A model generated the notes under the pieces. That model did not search any database. It was given only the letters and a program-made list of their open reading frames with translations, and had not been told where the DNA came from. A DNA stretch of 64,000 nt from JASDSY01 sp041441465. Lineage in GTDB: Bacteria > Muiribacteriota > UBA9980. Of the stretch, positions 50,207 to 58,901 are shown piece by piece. A program made the translations under genes and the position numbers. Within the stretch, counting starts at the first letter, position 1; each line of letters begins with the position of its first letter. The stretch spans positions 1-64,000 of the forward strand of contig JASDSY010000011.1 of assembly GCA_041441465.1 (NCBI GenBank), read 5' to 3'.

Positions 50207-51634
50207 CTAAGCTTCATATTCTATATTATATTTTTTCATCATCCGATAAAGAGTAGAACGGTCAATTTTCAATATTTCAGCGGCTTTTCCGCGATGCCAG
50301 CCCGTTGTTTTCAAAATATCGATAATATGCTGCCTTTCAATTTGTTCAAGAGAAATAAGGCCTTCGCCTAATTCAGCCTCAGTTAAATTACCGTTTTGTC
50401 CTTCCAAAATATTTATTATTTTATTATTTTCAATAATTCCTTCGTTCTTCGCTTCTGACATTATAGCCTTTAATAACGGATCATCTTTATCTATATGGCT
50501 TAAATTAAGTTCGGTACCGCGCGCTAGTATCATTGCGCGTTCTATTATGTTTGAAAGTTCGCGGATATTGCCTGAAAAATTATATTTTAATAAGAAATCT
50601 TTTAAATTATTGTTTATTGAAACTACATTTTTGTTAAATTCCAGATTGAATTTATTAACAAAAAATTCAGTAAGCGGCATTATGTCCTCTCGCCGCTGCC
50701 TTAGCGGAGGAAGCTTTATAGGAAAAACATTCAGCCGGTAATATAAATCTTCCCTGAAATTTCCTTCGGTTATTAACTTTTGTAAATCCTGATTCGTAGC
50801 CGCTATTATTCTTACGTCAATTGTTATAAGCTTGTTATCGCCGATTTTTTCTATCTGGCGTTCCTGCAATACTCTTAATAATTTCACCTGCAGGCTTAAT
50901 GACATATCGCCTATTTCATCCAGAAATATTGTTCCGGTATCCGCCGCTTCGAATTTTCCTATTTTATCGGTTAATGCACCGGTAAACGATCCCTTTTTAT
51001 GGCCGAATAATTCAGATTCAAGCAAATTTTCCGGTATTGCCGCGCAGTTTATCTTAACAAAAGGCTTTTTTTTTCTTTCGCTTTTTTGATGGATCAGCTT
51101 GGCGATAAGCTCTTTACCTGTGCCGGACTCGCCTGTTATCAAAACCGTAGTACGTGAAAATGCCACGCTCGCGACTTTTTCCAGAACCGATTTTATGGCT
51201 TCGCTTTCACCGATGAATTCTATATTTGTGTTATCCTGCCTGATCTCATTATTTTTTGAAAAATCATTTTCGGATATCGCTTTTTTTATAAGCAGCTTGA
51301 GTTCGTTTGGCTCGAAAGGTTTTAATATATAATCAAATGCGCCTTCCTTAATCGCGCTGACCGCATTTTTTATAGTAGCATACGCCGTCATAATAATGAA
51401 CGGAATCGTACAGTCAATTTTTTTTAACTCGATCAAGAATTCGATGCCGCCCATTTCAGGCATTTTTAAATCAGAAACCACTATATCAGGCAGCTTATCA
51501 GGATTATTTTTCATGAATTCAAGAGCGGCCGGCGCGTCAGTGAAGTCAAGAACATTGAACCCGTCAATTTCAAGGCTGATTTTTAAGGCCCGGCACATAT
51601 TTTCTTCATCGTCAACTATATAAATCAATGGCAT
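50207..51634 (-). CDS. NtrC-family sigma54 response regulator (PilR-like)
   Basis: A 475-residue activator. Receiver with phospho-Asp D55 (VVSDLKMPE), sigma54-interaction AAA+ domain with Walker A GESGTGKE, sigma54-contact loop GSFTGA (usual GAFTGA, one residue changed), Walker B TIFLDEIGD, and a C-terminal Fis-type helix-turn-helix (WHRGKAAEILKIDRSTLYRMMKK). By family it activates sigma54 promoters when phosphorylated. The kinase gene lies upstream on the same strand; pilin genes lie downstream, hence PilR-like. TAAGGAG precedes the start. Confidence 0.93.
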   Translation of the reverse strand: MPLIYIVDDEENMCRALKISLEIDGFNVLDFTDAPAALEFMKNNPDKLPDIVVSDLKMPEMGGIEFLIELKKIDCTIPFIIMTAYATIKNAVSAIKEGAFDYILKPFEPNELKLLIKKAISENDFSKNNEIRQDNTNIEFIGESEAIKSVLEKVASVAFSRTTVLITGESGTGKELIAKLIHQKSERKKKPFVKINCAAIPENLLESELFGHKKGSFTGALTDKIGKFEAADTGTIFLDEIGDMSLSLQVKLLRVLQERQIEKIGDNKLITIDVRIIAATNQDLQKLITEGNFREDLYYRLNVFPIKLPPLRQRREDIMPLTEFFVNKFNLEFNKNVVSINNNLKDFLLKYNFSGNIRELSNIIERAMILARGTELNLSHIDKDDPLLKAIMSEAKNEGIIENNKIINILEGQNGNLTEAELGEGLISLEQIERQHIIDILKTTGWHRGKAAEILKIDRSTLYRMMKKYNIEYEA

Positions 51635-51819
51635 ATTATCTCCTTAAACGCCCATATCTCTAACCGGTATTTTTTCATTTGAAATTAAATTACAATAAAA
51701 AATATCTGATCCATGCTTGAAAATAATAAACTTTTTTCTCGTTTGATTTTAAAATGACATTTCAATTTGTTAATTAAGCATAATAAGGCCTGAAATAACA
51801 ATCTTTTTAACTCGAAATT

Positions 51820-53943
51820 TTATTTATTTGGCTGTTCAATATATGGCAGAATAATTTTGACCGTTGTTCCCGAATCTTTTTGGGATTCAATACTTATGCT
51901 GCCGCCGTGTTTTTCAATGATCTGGCGGGCAATCCCAAGGCCAAGCCCTGTTCCTTTTTTCTTTGTGCTGAAGAACGGCTCAAATAATTTAGCTAGATTT
52001 TCGCCTGCGATACCGCTTCCATTATCCGCGATTTCAATTAAAATAAAACTCGGCGTATTTTCATCGAGCCTTATACTTATCGTTATGATGCCATTTTTTT
52101 CACGAGAAACAGCGTCCGCTGAATTTATTATTATATTTAAAAATGCCCTTGAAAGCTGTTCAATATCAAGCTCCATAATTAAAGCTTGGCTTTCTTCTGC
52201 ATAATCGTTGAATTGAAATTCTATTTTTTTATTTTCACTTCTGGCATATAAATCGCCTTTCTTTATAATATCAGATATAAAATTTCTTAAATCGCCATTT
52301 GATTTATTCAATTCCCTGTCGCGCGCAAAATCTAAAAGTTCAGAAACCGTATCATTAAGCCTGTCAATTTCTTTATTTATAAAAAAAGCCATTTCACGTA
52401 GCTTTGATTTTTCATCAAGTGCGTTCGCGATTGTCGAAGCCGAAACCTTCATAATTCCAAGAGGATTTTTTACTTCATGGGCGATTGTCGCCGCGAGTCT
52501 TCCAAGCGCAGCTAATTTCTCTTTGCGGGCTAATTCCTGCTGTGCGGATTTCAATTCGTTTATGGTTTTTTCGAGCTGCTTATTAGATTCCACAAGATGC
52601 TTATGAATTTCAATGTTTTTCAACGCCACGCAGGCCTGATTCATTATCGTCGTTATAAGCTGTAAATCGTCATCATTAAAACTGTCTTTAGTGAACTTAT
52701 AACCTAAAGCGAAAAAACCGAATATGTCATTTTCTGAATAAATTGGAATTAATAAGCAAATACTGCCATTATTCAAAAATTCACGGAAAAATAGCGGCAT
52801 TTTTTTGTCATCCAGAATATAGTTTACAAAAACATAGCCATTTTTGTCAAATTCATTTTTTAAATAAGAAGAAGTTTTTACATATTCAAATACAGCATTT
52901 AATTCGACATTTTTCATATTTATCGATTCGTTTGAAAACCCCTCGATAATATTATGTTGAATAAAACACAAAAAACCCGGCTTAAATGTTTCGGTAAAAA
53001 TACCTGCTATCAATGAAATTAATTCGCCAAACTGGTAAATCGATGAGATTTTTTGCGAAAATTCCTCGATAATGCGCCTGTAATTTGAAATACGTCCGAA
53101 TATGTGCAAATCGATGAATGTTCTTATGAAATCAACAATCGGCCTGAATATTATAGCGAAAATAACGAAAAAAAGCGCCATATAATATGCCGCGTAAATA
53201 TTGCTTATTATTTGAAAATAATTAAAAAGATAAACGGCGGTCGCTATATATGAAAAGATAAACACAAATAAAAAAAGCGCATAAATAGTGGACTTTTTTA
53301 AAATATAAAATACGTTGGCAAGGCGCACCCTTAAAAGCGCGATTGAAATGAAAACAACTATTATCAATGTGGACAGCATCTGAAACTGGTCGCGGTACTG
53401 CGGCTCGATAATAAAATCGATCAGCGAAACAAAGGCCGCATTAAGTGTAAACCCTGTGTATATGAGAATATGCTGCACTTTTTTATAATGGTAACCTATA
53501 TCTTTTTTCTCAAGCAGCCGGTAATTTTTCAGAACCTGTCCGGCCTGAGCCGCAAGCAAAAGAAAAAAAGCCGCCAGATAAAAAAATGAAAGCAATTGGT
53601 TTTGCCGGTAAAATATTAAAAATAAAAATAAAACTGAAAATAAATAAAGAAAAACAGTTTTGAACCATGAAAGCGGACGCTCTTCAAAACTTTCAATAAA
53701 ATGAAAATAAAAAGGCAATATTACAAAAAGAGTGCAATCAGGTATTTCGCTTAAAATTTCATAATCAAGTATTTTAAGCCAATACATTAAACGCAAAAAA
53801 TCATCTACGAACGGCGTTATAATTATCAACACGAAAAGCCTGTTTATAACCCTGTTCGGTTCGCGCAAAAAAATATAAGTACCGAATGAATACGAGATTA
53901 TAAAAGCGATAAAGGGCAGTATCTTATTTATGTTTAAAAACAT
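51820..53943 (-). CDS. Membrane sensor histidine kinase (PilS-like partner)
   Basis: A 707-residue kinase. About seven or eight membrane spans (1-275), a GAF-like domain (about 285-450), coiled coil, HisKA with His in IAHEVKNPLG (about 490) and HATPase with INSADA, ADNGSG and GTGLGLGIA. No receiver, so it should phosphorylate the NtrC-type regulator encoded 185 nt downstream. AAAGGA precedes the ATG. It starts 6 nt after the OppC gene, implying cotranscription. The large membrane sensor suggests detection of a membrane or lipid signal. Confidence 0.92.
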   Translation of the reverse strand: MFLNINKILPFIAFIISYSFGTYIFLREPNRVINRLFVLIIITPFVDDFLRLMYWLKILDYEILSEIPDCTLFVILPFYFHFIESFEERPLSWFKTVFLYLFSVLFLFLIFYRQNQLLSFFYLAAFFLLLAAQAGQVLKNYRLLEKKDIGYHYKKVQHILIYTGFTLNAAFVSLIDFIIEPQYRDQFQMLSTLIIVVFISIALLRVRLANVFYILKKSTIYALFLFVFIFSYIATAVYLFNYFQIISNIYAAYYMALFFVIFAIIFRPIVDFIRTFIDLHIFGRISNYRRIIEEFSQKISSIYQFGELISLIAGIFTETFKPGFLCFIQHNIIEGFSNESINMKNVELNAVFEYVKTSSYLKNEFDKNGYVFVNYILDDKKMPLFFREFLNNGSICLLIPIYSENDIFGFFALGYKFTKDSFNDDDLQLITTIMNQACVALKNIEIHKHLVESNKQLEKTINELKSAQQELARKEKLAALGRLAATIAHEVKNPLGIMKVSASTIANALDEKSKLREMAFFINKEIDRLNDTVSELLDFARDRELNKSNGDLRNFISDIIKKGDLYARSENKKIEFQFNDYAEESQALIMELDIEQLSRAFLNIIINSADAVSREKNGIITISIRLDENTPSFILIEIADNGSGIAGENLAKLFEPFFSTKKKGTGLGLGIARQIIEKHGGSISIESQKDSGTTVKIILPYIEQPNK

Positions 53944-53949
53944 ATTCCT

Positions 53950-54771
53950 TTAATTTTCACGCGGATCGAGCGCGTCTCTTAACATATCCCCGAGTATGTT
54001 GAATGATAATATTATAAGCGATAAAAATATGGCTGGAAATATCGCTACCCATGGATGCTGGATGTCCCTTACACCCGCGTAAATCATCTGGCCTATTGTC
54101 GGAACCGATGCGTCAGGGCCAAGACCGAGGAAGTTCAAAGAAGATTCGCTCATTATTGTGGTAGCCAGCCCTGAAGTAAACGAAACAATTATGGTAGATG
54201 AGCAGTTAGGTAAAATATGATAAAATAAAATCCTGAAGTCAGATGCGCCGAATGATCTTACCGCTTCGATATAAGGCATGTTTACAATTTGCGAAGCCGA
54301 GCTTCTCAGCAAGCGGGCAATAGGCGCCCAGGCCACAAGCGAAAGTGAAATAATCAAAGTGGCATAACCCTGGCCGATAGAAATTGAAATCGCAATAGCC
54401 AGAAGCAGCGATGGAAAAGCAAGCGTAGAGTCGATCAAACGCGAGATGATGTTATCTATAATACCGCCGTAATATGCGGCGATAACTCCAAGCGTAACTC
54501 CGATAATTAAAGCTATAATTCGCGCAAAGAAGCCTATAAAAAGAGAAATTCTAATTCCGACAATGGTACGTGATAAAATATCGCGCCCGAGTTTGTCAGT
54601 GCCGAAAAAATGACTTGCCGACGGCGCTTGTTCAAGATTAACAACATCGCGGGCCGATATATCATAAGGAATTATAAAATCGGCCAGTAGCGCCGCTAAA
54701 AATATTGTAGATATTATAAAAAGCCAGAAAGCGCCTTCAGGCTTTTTAGCTATATTTTTTATGATCTCCAA
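53950..54771 (-). CDS. OppC/DppC-type ABC transporter permease, orphan
   Basis: A 273-residue inner-membrane permease with an N-terminal span (WLFIISTIFLAALLADF), HFFGTDKLGRDILSR and a BPD_transp_1 core. The EAA loop is YIEAVRSFGASDFRILFYHILPN. By family it forms half of a peptide or nickel channel. No OppB, binding protein or ATPase is next to it; it is wedged between clpC and the kinase. Either the partners are encoded elsewhere or it has been co-opted by the kinase. Confidence 0.9.
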   Translation of the reverse strand: MEIIKNIAKKPEGAFWLFIISTIFLAALLADFIIPYDISARDVVNLEQAPSASHFFGTDKLGRDILSRTIVGIRISLFIGFFARIIALIIGVTLGVIAAYYGGIIDNIISRLIDSTLAFPSLLLAIAISISIGQGYATLIISLSLVAWAPIARLLRSSASQIVNMPYIEAVRSFGASDFRILFYHILPNCSSTIIVSFTSGLATTIMSESSLNFLGLGPDASVPTIGQMIYAGVRDIQHPWVAIFPAIFLSLIILSFNILGDMLRDALDPREN

Positions 54772-54826
54772 CTAAAACACCCTTATTTAATTAGATATTT
54801 GCTTCTAAAATAACACCGGCGACACT

Positions 54827-57352
54827 TTACTTCGAGCCGATTTCACTTGGCTGCGGCTGCTTCTGGGTATCCGCGGTAAACTCTTCCTTTAACGCCTCAC
54901 TGCCAGAGTCTGAATTTTTACGCGCCTCAAACGTCAGTTCAGTATCGTTAAAATCTACTATTATTGTAGAGTTATCGAATATTTCGCCGGCCAGTATGCG
55001 GTTTGCGATTTCATTATCAAGATTTTTCTGGATAGTGCGTTTTAAAGGTCTGGCGCCATAATGCACGTCATAGCCGACAGATATTAAATGATCGATAGCC
55101 TTTTCGGTAATCTCGATGCTGATTTTGCGTGCGCTCAACCGTTTTACAAGCTCGTTTATCAAAATCGAACAAATCTTACGTACATCCTGCATTGAAAGAG
55201 GATGGAACACTATTGTTTCATCGATCCTGTTTAAAAATTCAGGCCTGAACATTTTAGGAAGTTCGGCAAGAATACGGTTTTTTAATTTCTCATATTCGAT
55301 TTTCTTTTCGGTTTCTATAAATCCGATTTTAGCGACATCGGTAAATTCTTTGGCACCGACATTCGAGGTCATAATTATGATCGTATTCTTGAAATCGACC
55401 ACGCGGCCGTGCGAATCTGTAAGGCGGCCGTCCTCTAAAACCTGTAAAAGCACGTTAAATATATCGGGATGCGCCTTTTCAATTTCGTCGAAAAGCACTA
55501 CCGAATAAGGCCTGCGGCGTATTTTTTCGGTCAGCTGGCCGGCCTCGTCAAACCCTACATATCCCGGAGGCGCTCCGACAAGCCTTGAAACTGTATGTTT
55601 TTCCTGATATTCTGACATGTCAACGCGTATCATCGCGTTCTCGTCGCCGTAAATAAATGCAGCGAGGGCCTTAGCCAGCTCGGTTTTGCCGACGCCGGTC
55701 AAGCCTAGAAATATGAATGAGCCGTATGGGCGGCGCGGGTCGGAAAGGCCGGTGCGCGCTCTTCTTATGGCCTGAGATATCGCGACAATCGCCTCGTTCT
55801 GTCCGATAACACGGTTTTTAAGGGAATCTTCCAGCTTCAGTAAACGCGCCATCTCGCTTTCGGTAAGCGTGCCTACCGGAATTCCAGTCCAGCGCGACAC
55901 AACTTTAGCGACATCATGTTCGGTCACAACCGCCGATTCGGAAATGTGCGCTTTTTTTGCTTCCCAGGACGATTTTATTTCCTTTAATTTGGATTGCAAT
56001 TCGAGGTCGCGGCAATGCATTTGAGCGGCCCGTTCGTAATCCTGCCTTGAAATAGCCTGTTCTTCTTCCAATCTTACAGTTTCAAGCTCCGACTCAATTT
56101 CATGTATATCTGGAGGCGCGACAAGATTTTGAAGTCTAACATAAGCGCCGGCTTCGTCAATTAAATCGATAGCTTTGTCCGGCAGATACCGTCCTGTAAT
56201 GTAACGTGCCGATAAAATCGCTGAATTTTCAATAGCTTTATCGGATATCTTCACTCTGTGAAACATTTCATAACGGTCTTTTAATCCGTGTAAAATTTTA
56301 ATCGTTTCAGGTATCGACGGCTCCGTCACTAAAACGGTCTGGAACCTTCTTTCAAGCGCAGTGTCTTTTTCGATGTATTTGCGGTATTCATCAAGCGTGG
56401 TAGCGCCGATTACCTGCAATTCGCCGCGTGAGAGAACCGGTTTCAATATATTGGCGGCATCCATAGAGCCTTCAGACGAACCTGTGCCCACGATCGTATG
56501 AATTTCGTCAATAAAAAGAATCACGTTTGACGATTCCTTTATTTCTTCGATTATAGTTTTTAAGCGTTCCTCGAACTCGCCGCGAAACTTGGCGCCGGCG
56601 ATTATAGAGGAAAAGTTCAGAAGTATCACGCGCTTATCTATAAGCGTTTCAGGAACCTGGTTATTTATTATCTTTATGGCTAATCCTTCAACTATGGCGG
56701 TCTTGCCGACCCCGGGATCGCCTATTAAGCATGGATTGTTTTTGGTGCGGCGCGAAAGTATGTGAATAACGCGTGATATTTCCTCTTCACGGCCTATAAC
56801 CGGATCGAGTTTTTTCTGAAGCGCCTTCTGCGTCAAATCGACGCCGTAAACATCGCACATCGGTGTTTTCGAATTAGCCGAAACGCTGTCACGTCCTGAC
56901 TGCTGACCGGTCGCCCTATGAGAAAGCAGGATCGGCCTTATTTTTTTCTGCATCTGTATGACGTTAACTTTAAGTTTAGAAAAGATACGCGCCGCAATTC
57001 CTTCTTCGCATTTTAAAATTCCGAGAAGAATATGTTCAGGACTTATGAAACGTTGTCCAAGTGCCTGCGCCTCTTCTACCGCAAGCCTGATTACAAGCTT
57101 TGCAAGCGGAGTCAGGTCCAGCGCCGGATGATACTGCTGCGGCCGTTCTTCAGTGATTTTAATCACTTCGTCAGTAATAGTTTTGTAATCGAGCTGAAAC
57201 ATTTTCAAAATACGCGCCGCCATAAACGATTCGTTTTTAGCTATGGCAAGCAGCAAATGCTCGGTGCCTATATAACTATGCTTAAGCCCGCGCGCCTCAT
57301 CTTCCGCTGTATTTAATAACTTTTTAGTCTCTTCTGTAAAAAAATCGTACAT
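54827..57352 (-). CDS. clpC: ClpC-type AAA+ protease chaperone
   Basis: An 841-residue unfoldase. Double Clp N-domain (about 1-150), AAA1 with GDPGVGKT (about 205), a middle region including a UVR motif (RQDYERAAQMHCRDLELQ), AAA2 with GLTGVGKT (about 545), and the D2-small domain. The UVR motif and N-domain identify ClpC rather than ClpB. It feeds substrates to ClpP. ATG 57352 (MYDFFTEETKKLL) is the conserved start; the frame runs 18 codons further upstream. No McsA/McsB or CtsR genes adjoin it. Confidence 0.95.
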   Translation of the reverse strand: MYDFFTEETKKLLNTAEDEARGLKHSYIGTEHLLLAIAKNESFMAARILKMFQLDYKTITDEVIKITEERPQQYHPALDLTPLAKLVIRLAVEEAQALGQRFISPEHILLGILKCEEGIAARIFSKLKVNVIQMQKKIRPILLSHRATGQQSGRDSVSANSKTPMCDVYGVDLTQKALQKKLDPVIGREEEISRVIHILSRRTKNNPCLIGDPGVGKTAIVEGLAIKIINNQVPETLIDKRVILLNFSSIIAGAKFRGEFEERLKTIIEEIKESSNVILFIDEIHTIVGTGSSEGSMDAANILKPVLSRGELQVIGATTLDEYRKYIEKDTALERRFQTVLVTEPSIPETIKILHGLKDRYEMFHRVKISDKAIENSAILSARYITGRYLPDKAIDLIDEAGAYVRLQNLVAPPDIHEIESELETVRLEEEQAISRQDYERAAQMHCRDLELQSKLKEIKSSWEAKKAHISESAVVTEHDVAKVVSRWTGIPVGTLTESEMARLLKLEDSLKNRVIGQNEAIVAISQAIRRARTGLSDPRRPYGSFIFLGLTGVGKTELAKALAAFIYGDENAMIRVDMSEYQEKHTVSRLVGAPPGYVGFDEAGQLTEKIRRRPYSVVLFDEIEKAHPDIFNVLLQVLEDGRLTDSHGRVVDFKNTIIIMTSNVGAKEFTDVAKIGFIETEKKIEYEKLKNRILAELPKMFRPEFLNRIDETIVFHPLSMQDVRKICSILINELVKRLSARKISIEITEKAIDHLISVGYDVHYGARPLKRTIQKNLDNEIANRILAGEIFDNSTIIVDFNDTELTFEARKNSDSGSEALKEEFTADTQKQPQPSEIGSK

Positions 57353-57462
57353 CCGGACCACCCTTACATTAAAATTAATCTTATTATTATAATTAAAAAT
57401 AAACAAAACTTCAAGTTTTTTTTGATTTTTTGTTTAATTTTCGTCAATAAAATTAATGTTTT

Positions 57463-57948
57463 TTATTTTGCTTTGATGAATTCGCCCTGGCATCTCGAAG
57501 AAAAATCACCGTTAATTGATGCATATGACATTCTATTATGCTTTTTTAGTTCATAAGTAGCATAACCGGCATCGAATTCATTTGTATACTTGAACGAAAT
57601 GAAAAGCTTGCCGTCAAAAAAATACCCGACCCCTTTCCAATGGTTAAAACCAAAAAATTCAGCATAAAAAATATCGCCTATTTTTTTTATTATAAGCGTT
57701 TCCCGTTTTGTGTTATTTGAACATAAACACCACTCGCCTATATACTCTTCTGAATGTATATTTTTATAATTATCAATTTTTTCATTATATTTTGAAGTTT
57801 TTTTTAAAATCTTAAGTTTTTCGTCGAGATATTTTAAGCCGGGCGTATTTTTATTTTTAACGCTCAGTTCTTCAGCAGCCACATTTACTTGAAACGTTAT
57901 CTGTAATACGAAGAAGGCTATTATTAAAATTGACAATAATTTTTTCAT
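57463..57948 (-). CDS. Small exported protein of unknown function
   Basis: A 161-residue protein with a signal peptide (about 1-25, MKKLLSILIIAFFVLQITFQ), a Lys-rich helix and a C-terminal beta-rich domain (YIGEWCLCSNNTKRETLIIKKIGDIFYAEFFG, YELKKHNRM). The WCLC motif could bind a metal or form a disulfide. The WHxG-like beta pattern suggests a small barrel. No family recognised. Confidence 0.65.
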   Translation of the reverse strand: MKKLLSILIIAFFVLQITFQVNVAAEELSVKNKNTPGLKYLDEKLKILKKTSKYNEKIDNYKNIHSEEYIGEWCLCSNNTKRETLIIKKIGDIFYAEFFGFNHWKGVGYFFDGKLFISFKYTNEFDAGYATYELKKHNRMSYASINGDFSSRCQGEFIKAK

Positions 57949-58125
57949 TTCTTAAAACATCCTTATTTTGGATTTTTTTGTTTATTTCATAACGCCATAC
58001 TAGTACTTAGTATTAGCAAAATATATACAATAAAATTCGAACCATTATTACAACATAGCAAATATAACTAAAAAAAACAACTAAAAAACATAAAAATCAA
58101 ATTTTATTTTTTTAGTAATTTATGG

Positions 58126-58203
58126 TATAATAAAAAAACTCACGGAAAGGATTTACTTATGGAATATTTACGGCTTATATATGCGCTTTTAACTGCTCGC
58201 TAA
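58126..58203 (+). other. Promoter and 14-codon frame, possible decayed small membrane protein gene
   Basis: TATAAT (58126-58131) and GGAAAGG precede an ATG at 58159 (MEYLRLIYALLTAR, stop at 58201). In the following 60 nt the other frames read hydrophobic, Gly-rich pieces (MSIGAIMVALG near 58225). This is what a small membrane protein broken by frameshifts, or a misassembled stretch, would look like. The rest of the 57949-58352 gap shows nothing recognisable. Confidence 0.3.
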
Positions 58204-58352
58204 ATGGGTTCGGCGTGGTTTTAATGAGCATTGGCGCTATAATGGTGGCACTTGGCTGATTTTTTAATAAATTTTAAGCCTTAACAGATACGATATTATT
58301 ATTTATCCTTACTGTATTATACATAAACCAAAGTTAATAATTGGAGGATGCT

Positions 58353-58889
58353 ATGAGCGTTTTAAATGAAAACACAGCAAAACTTAATGCACTAAAAAAT
58401 ATAGCCGAGAAAATGGTTCTTGCAGCGATAACCGCTCCGAAAGGCTGCGGAAAAAGCAATATGTCCGCTTTTATAGCCGACAAAGGCACAATAATAGAAA
58501 TATCGCATAAGTTAAAGGAACTCGGACAAAAATTCGAGCATCCCGGCTTTTTACGCGATGCCGAAAATATACTGGCGGCAGATTATATGGTTCTTCTCGG
58601 CAGCAGGATTGCGGCTCTCGGCCTTAAAAAATGCGGACTCTGCGGGTTCGCTGACTGCGGAGAAAAATCCAAATACCCGCTCACTCCATGCGTTTTCAAT
58701 ACCGGCGATCTCGGCATCGCAATAGGCTCGGCAGTCAGCGTCGCCATGGATAACCGCGTCGATAACAGAATAATGTACACTGTCGGCCAGGCTGTTCTGG
58801 AAATGAATATTTTTGACAGTGACACTAAAATAATATATGGAATACCGCTCAGCGCTTCGCCAAAGAATCCTTTTTTTGACAGAAAATAA
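58353..58889 (+). CDS. DUF2148 ferredoxin-like domain protein
   Basis: A 178-residue protein of the DUF2148 family found in anaerobes. Cys residues group as KGCGKS (about 27-31), KKCGLCGFADCGEKSKYPLTPC (about 92-113), enough for an iron-sulfur cluster. Gly/Ala-rich helices (DLGIAIGSAVSVAMD) fit the family. Role unknown, presumably redox. GGAGG fixes ATG 58353; an earlier TTG at 58341 is rejected. It ends 12 nt before the histidine kinase gene. Confidence 0.85.
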   Translation: MSVLNENTAKLNALKNIAEKMVLAAITAPKGCGKSNMSAFIADKGTIIEISHKLKELGQKFEHPGFLRDAENILAADYMVLLGSRIAALGLKKCGLCGFADCGEKSKYPLTPCVFNTGDLGIAIGSAVSVAMDNRVDNRIMYTVGQAVLEMNIFDSDTKIIYGIPLSASPKNPFFDRK

Positions 58890-58901
58890 AGATAAAGGAT
58901 T

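Noticed and set aside
58225..58260. Possible sigma54 promoter (TGGCAC at about 58243)
   Set aside because: TGGCAC is present but the -12 TTGC element is not at the required spacing.
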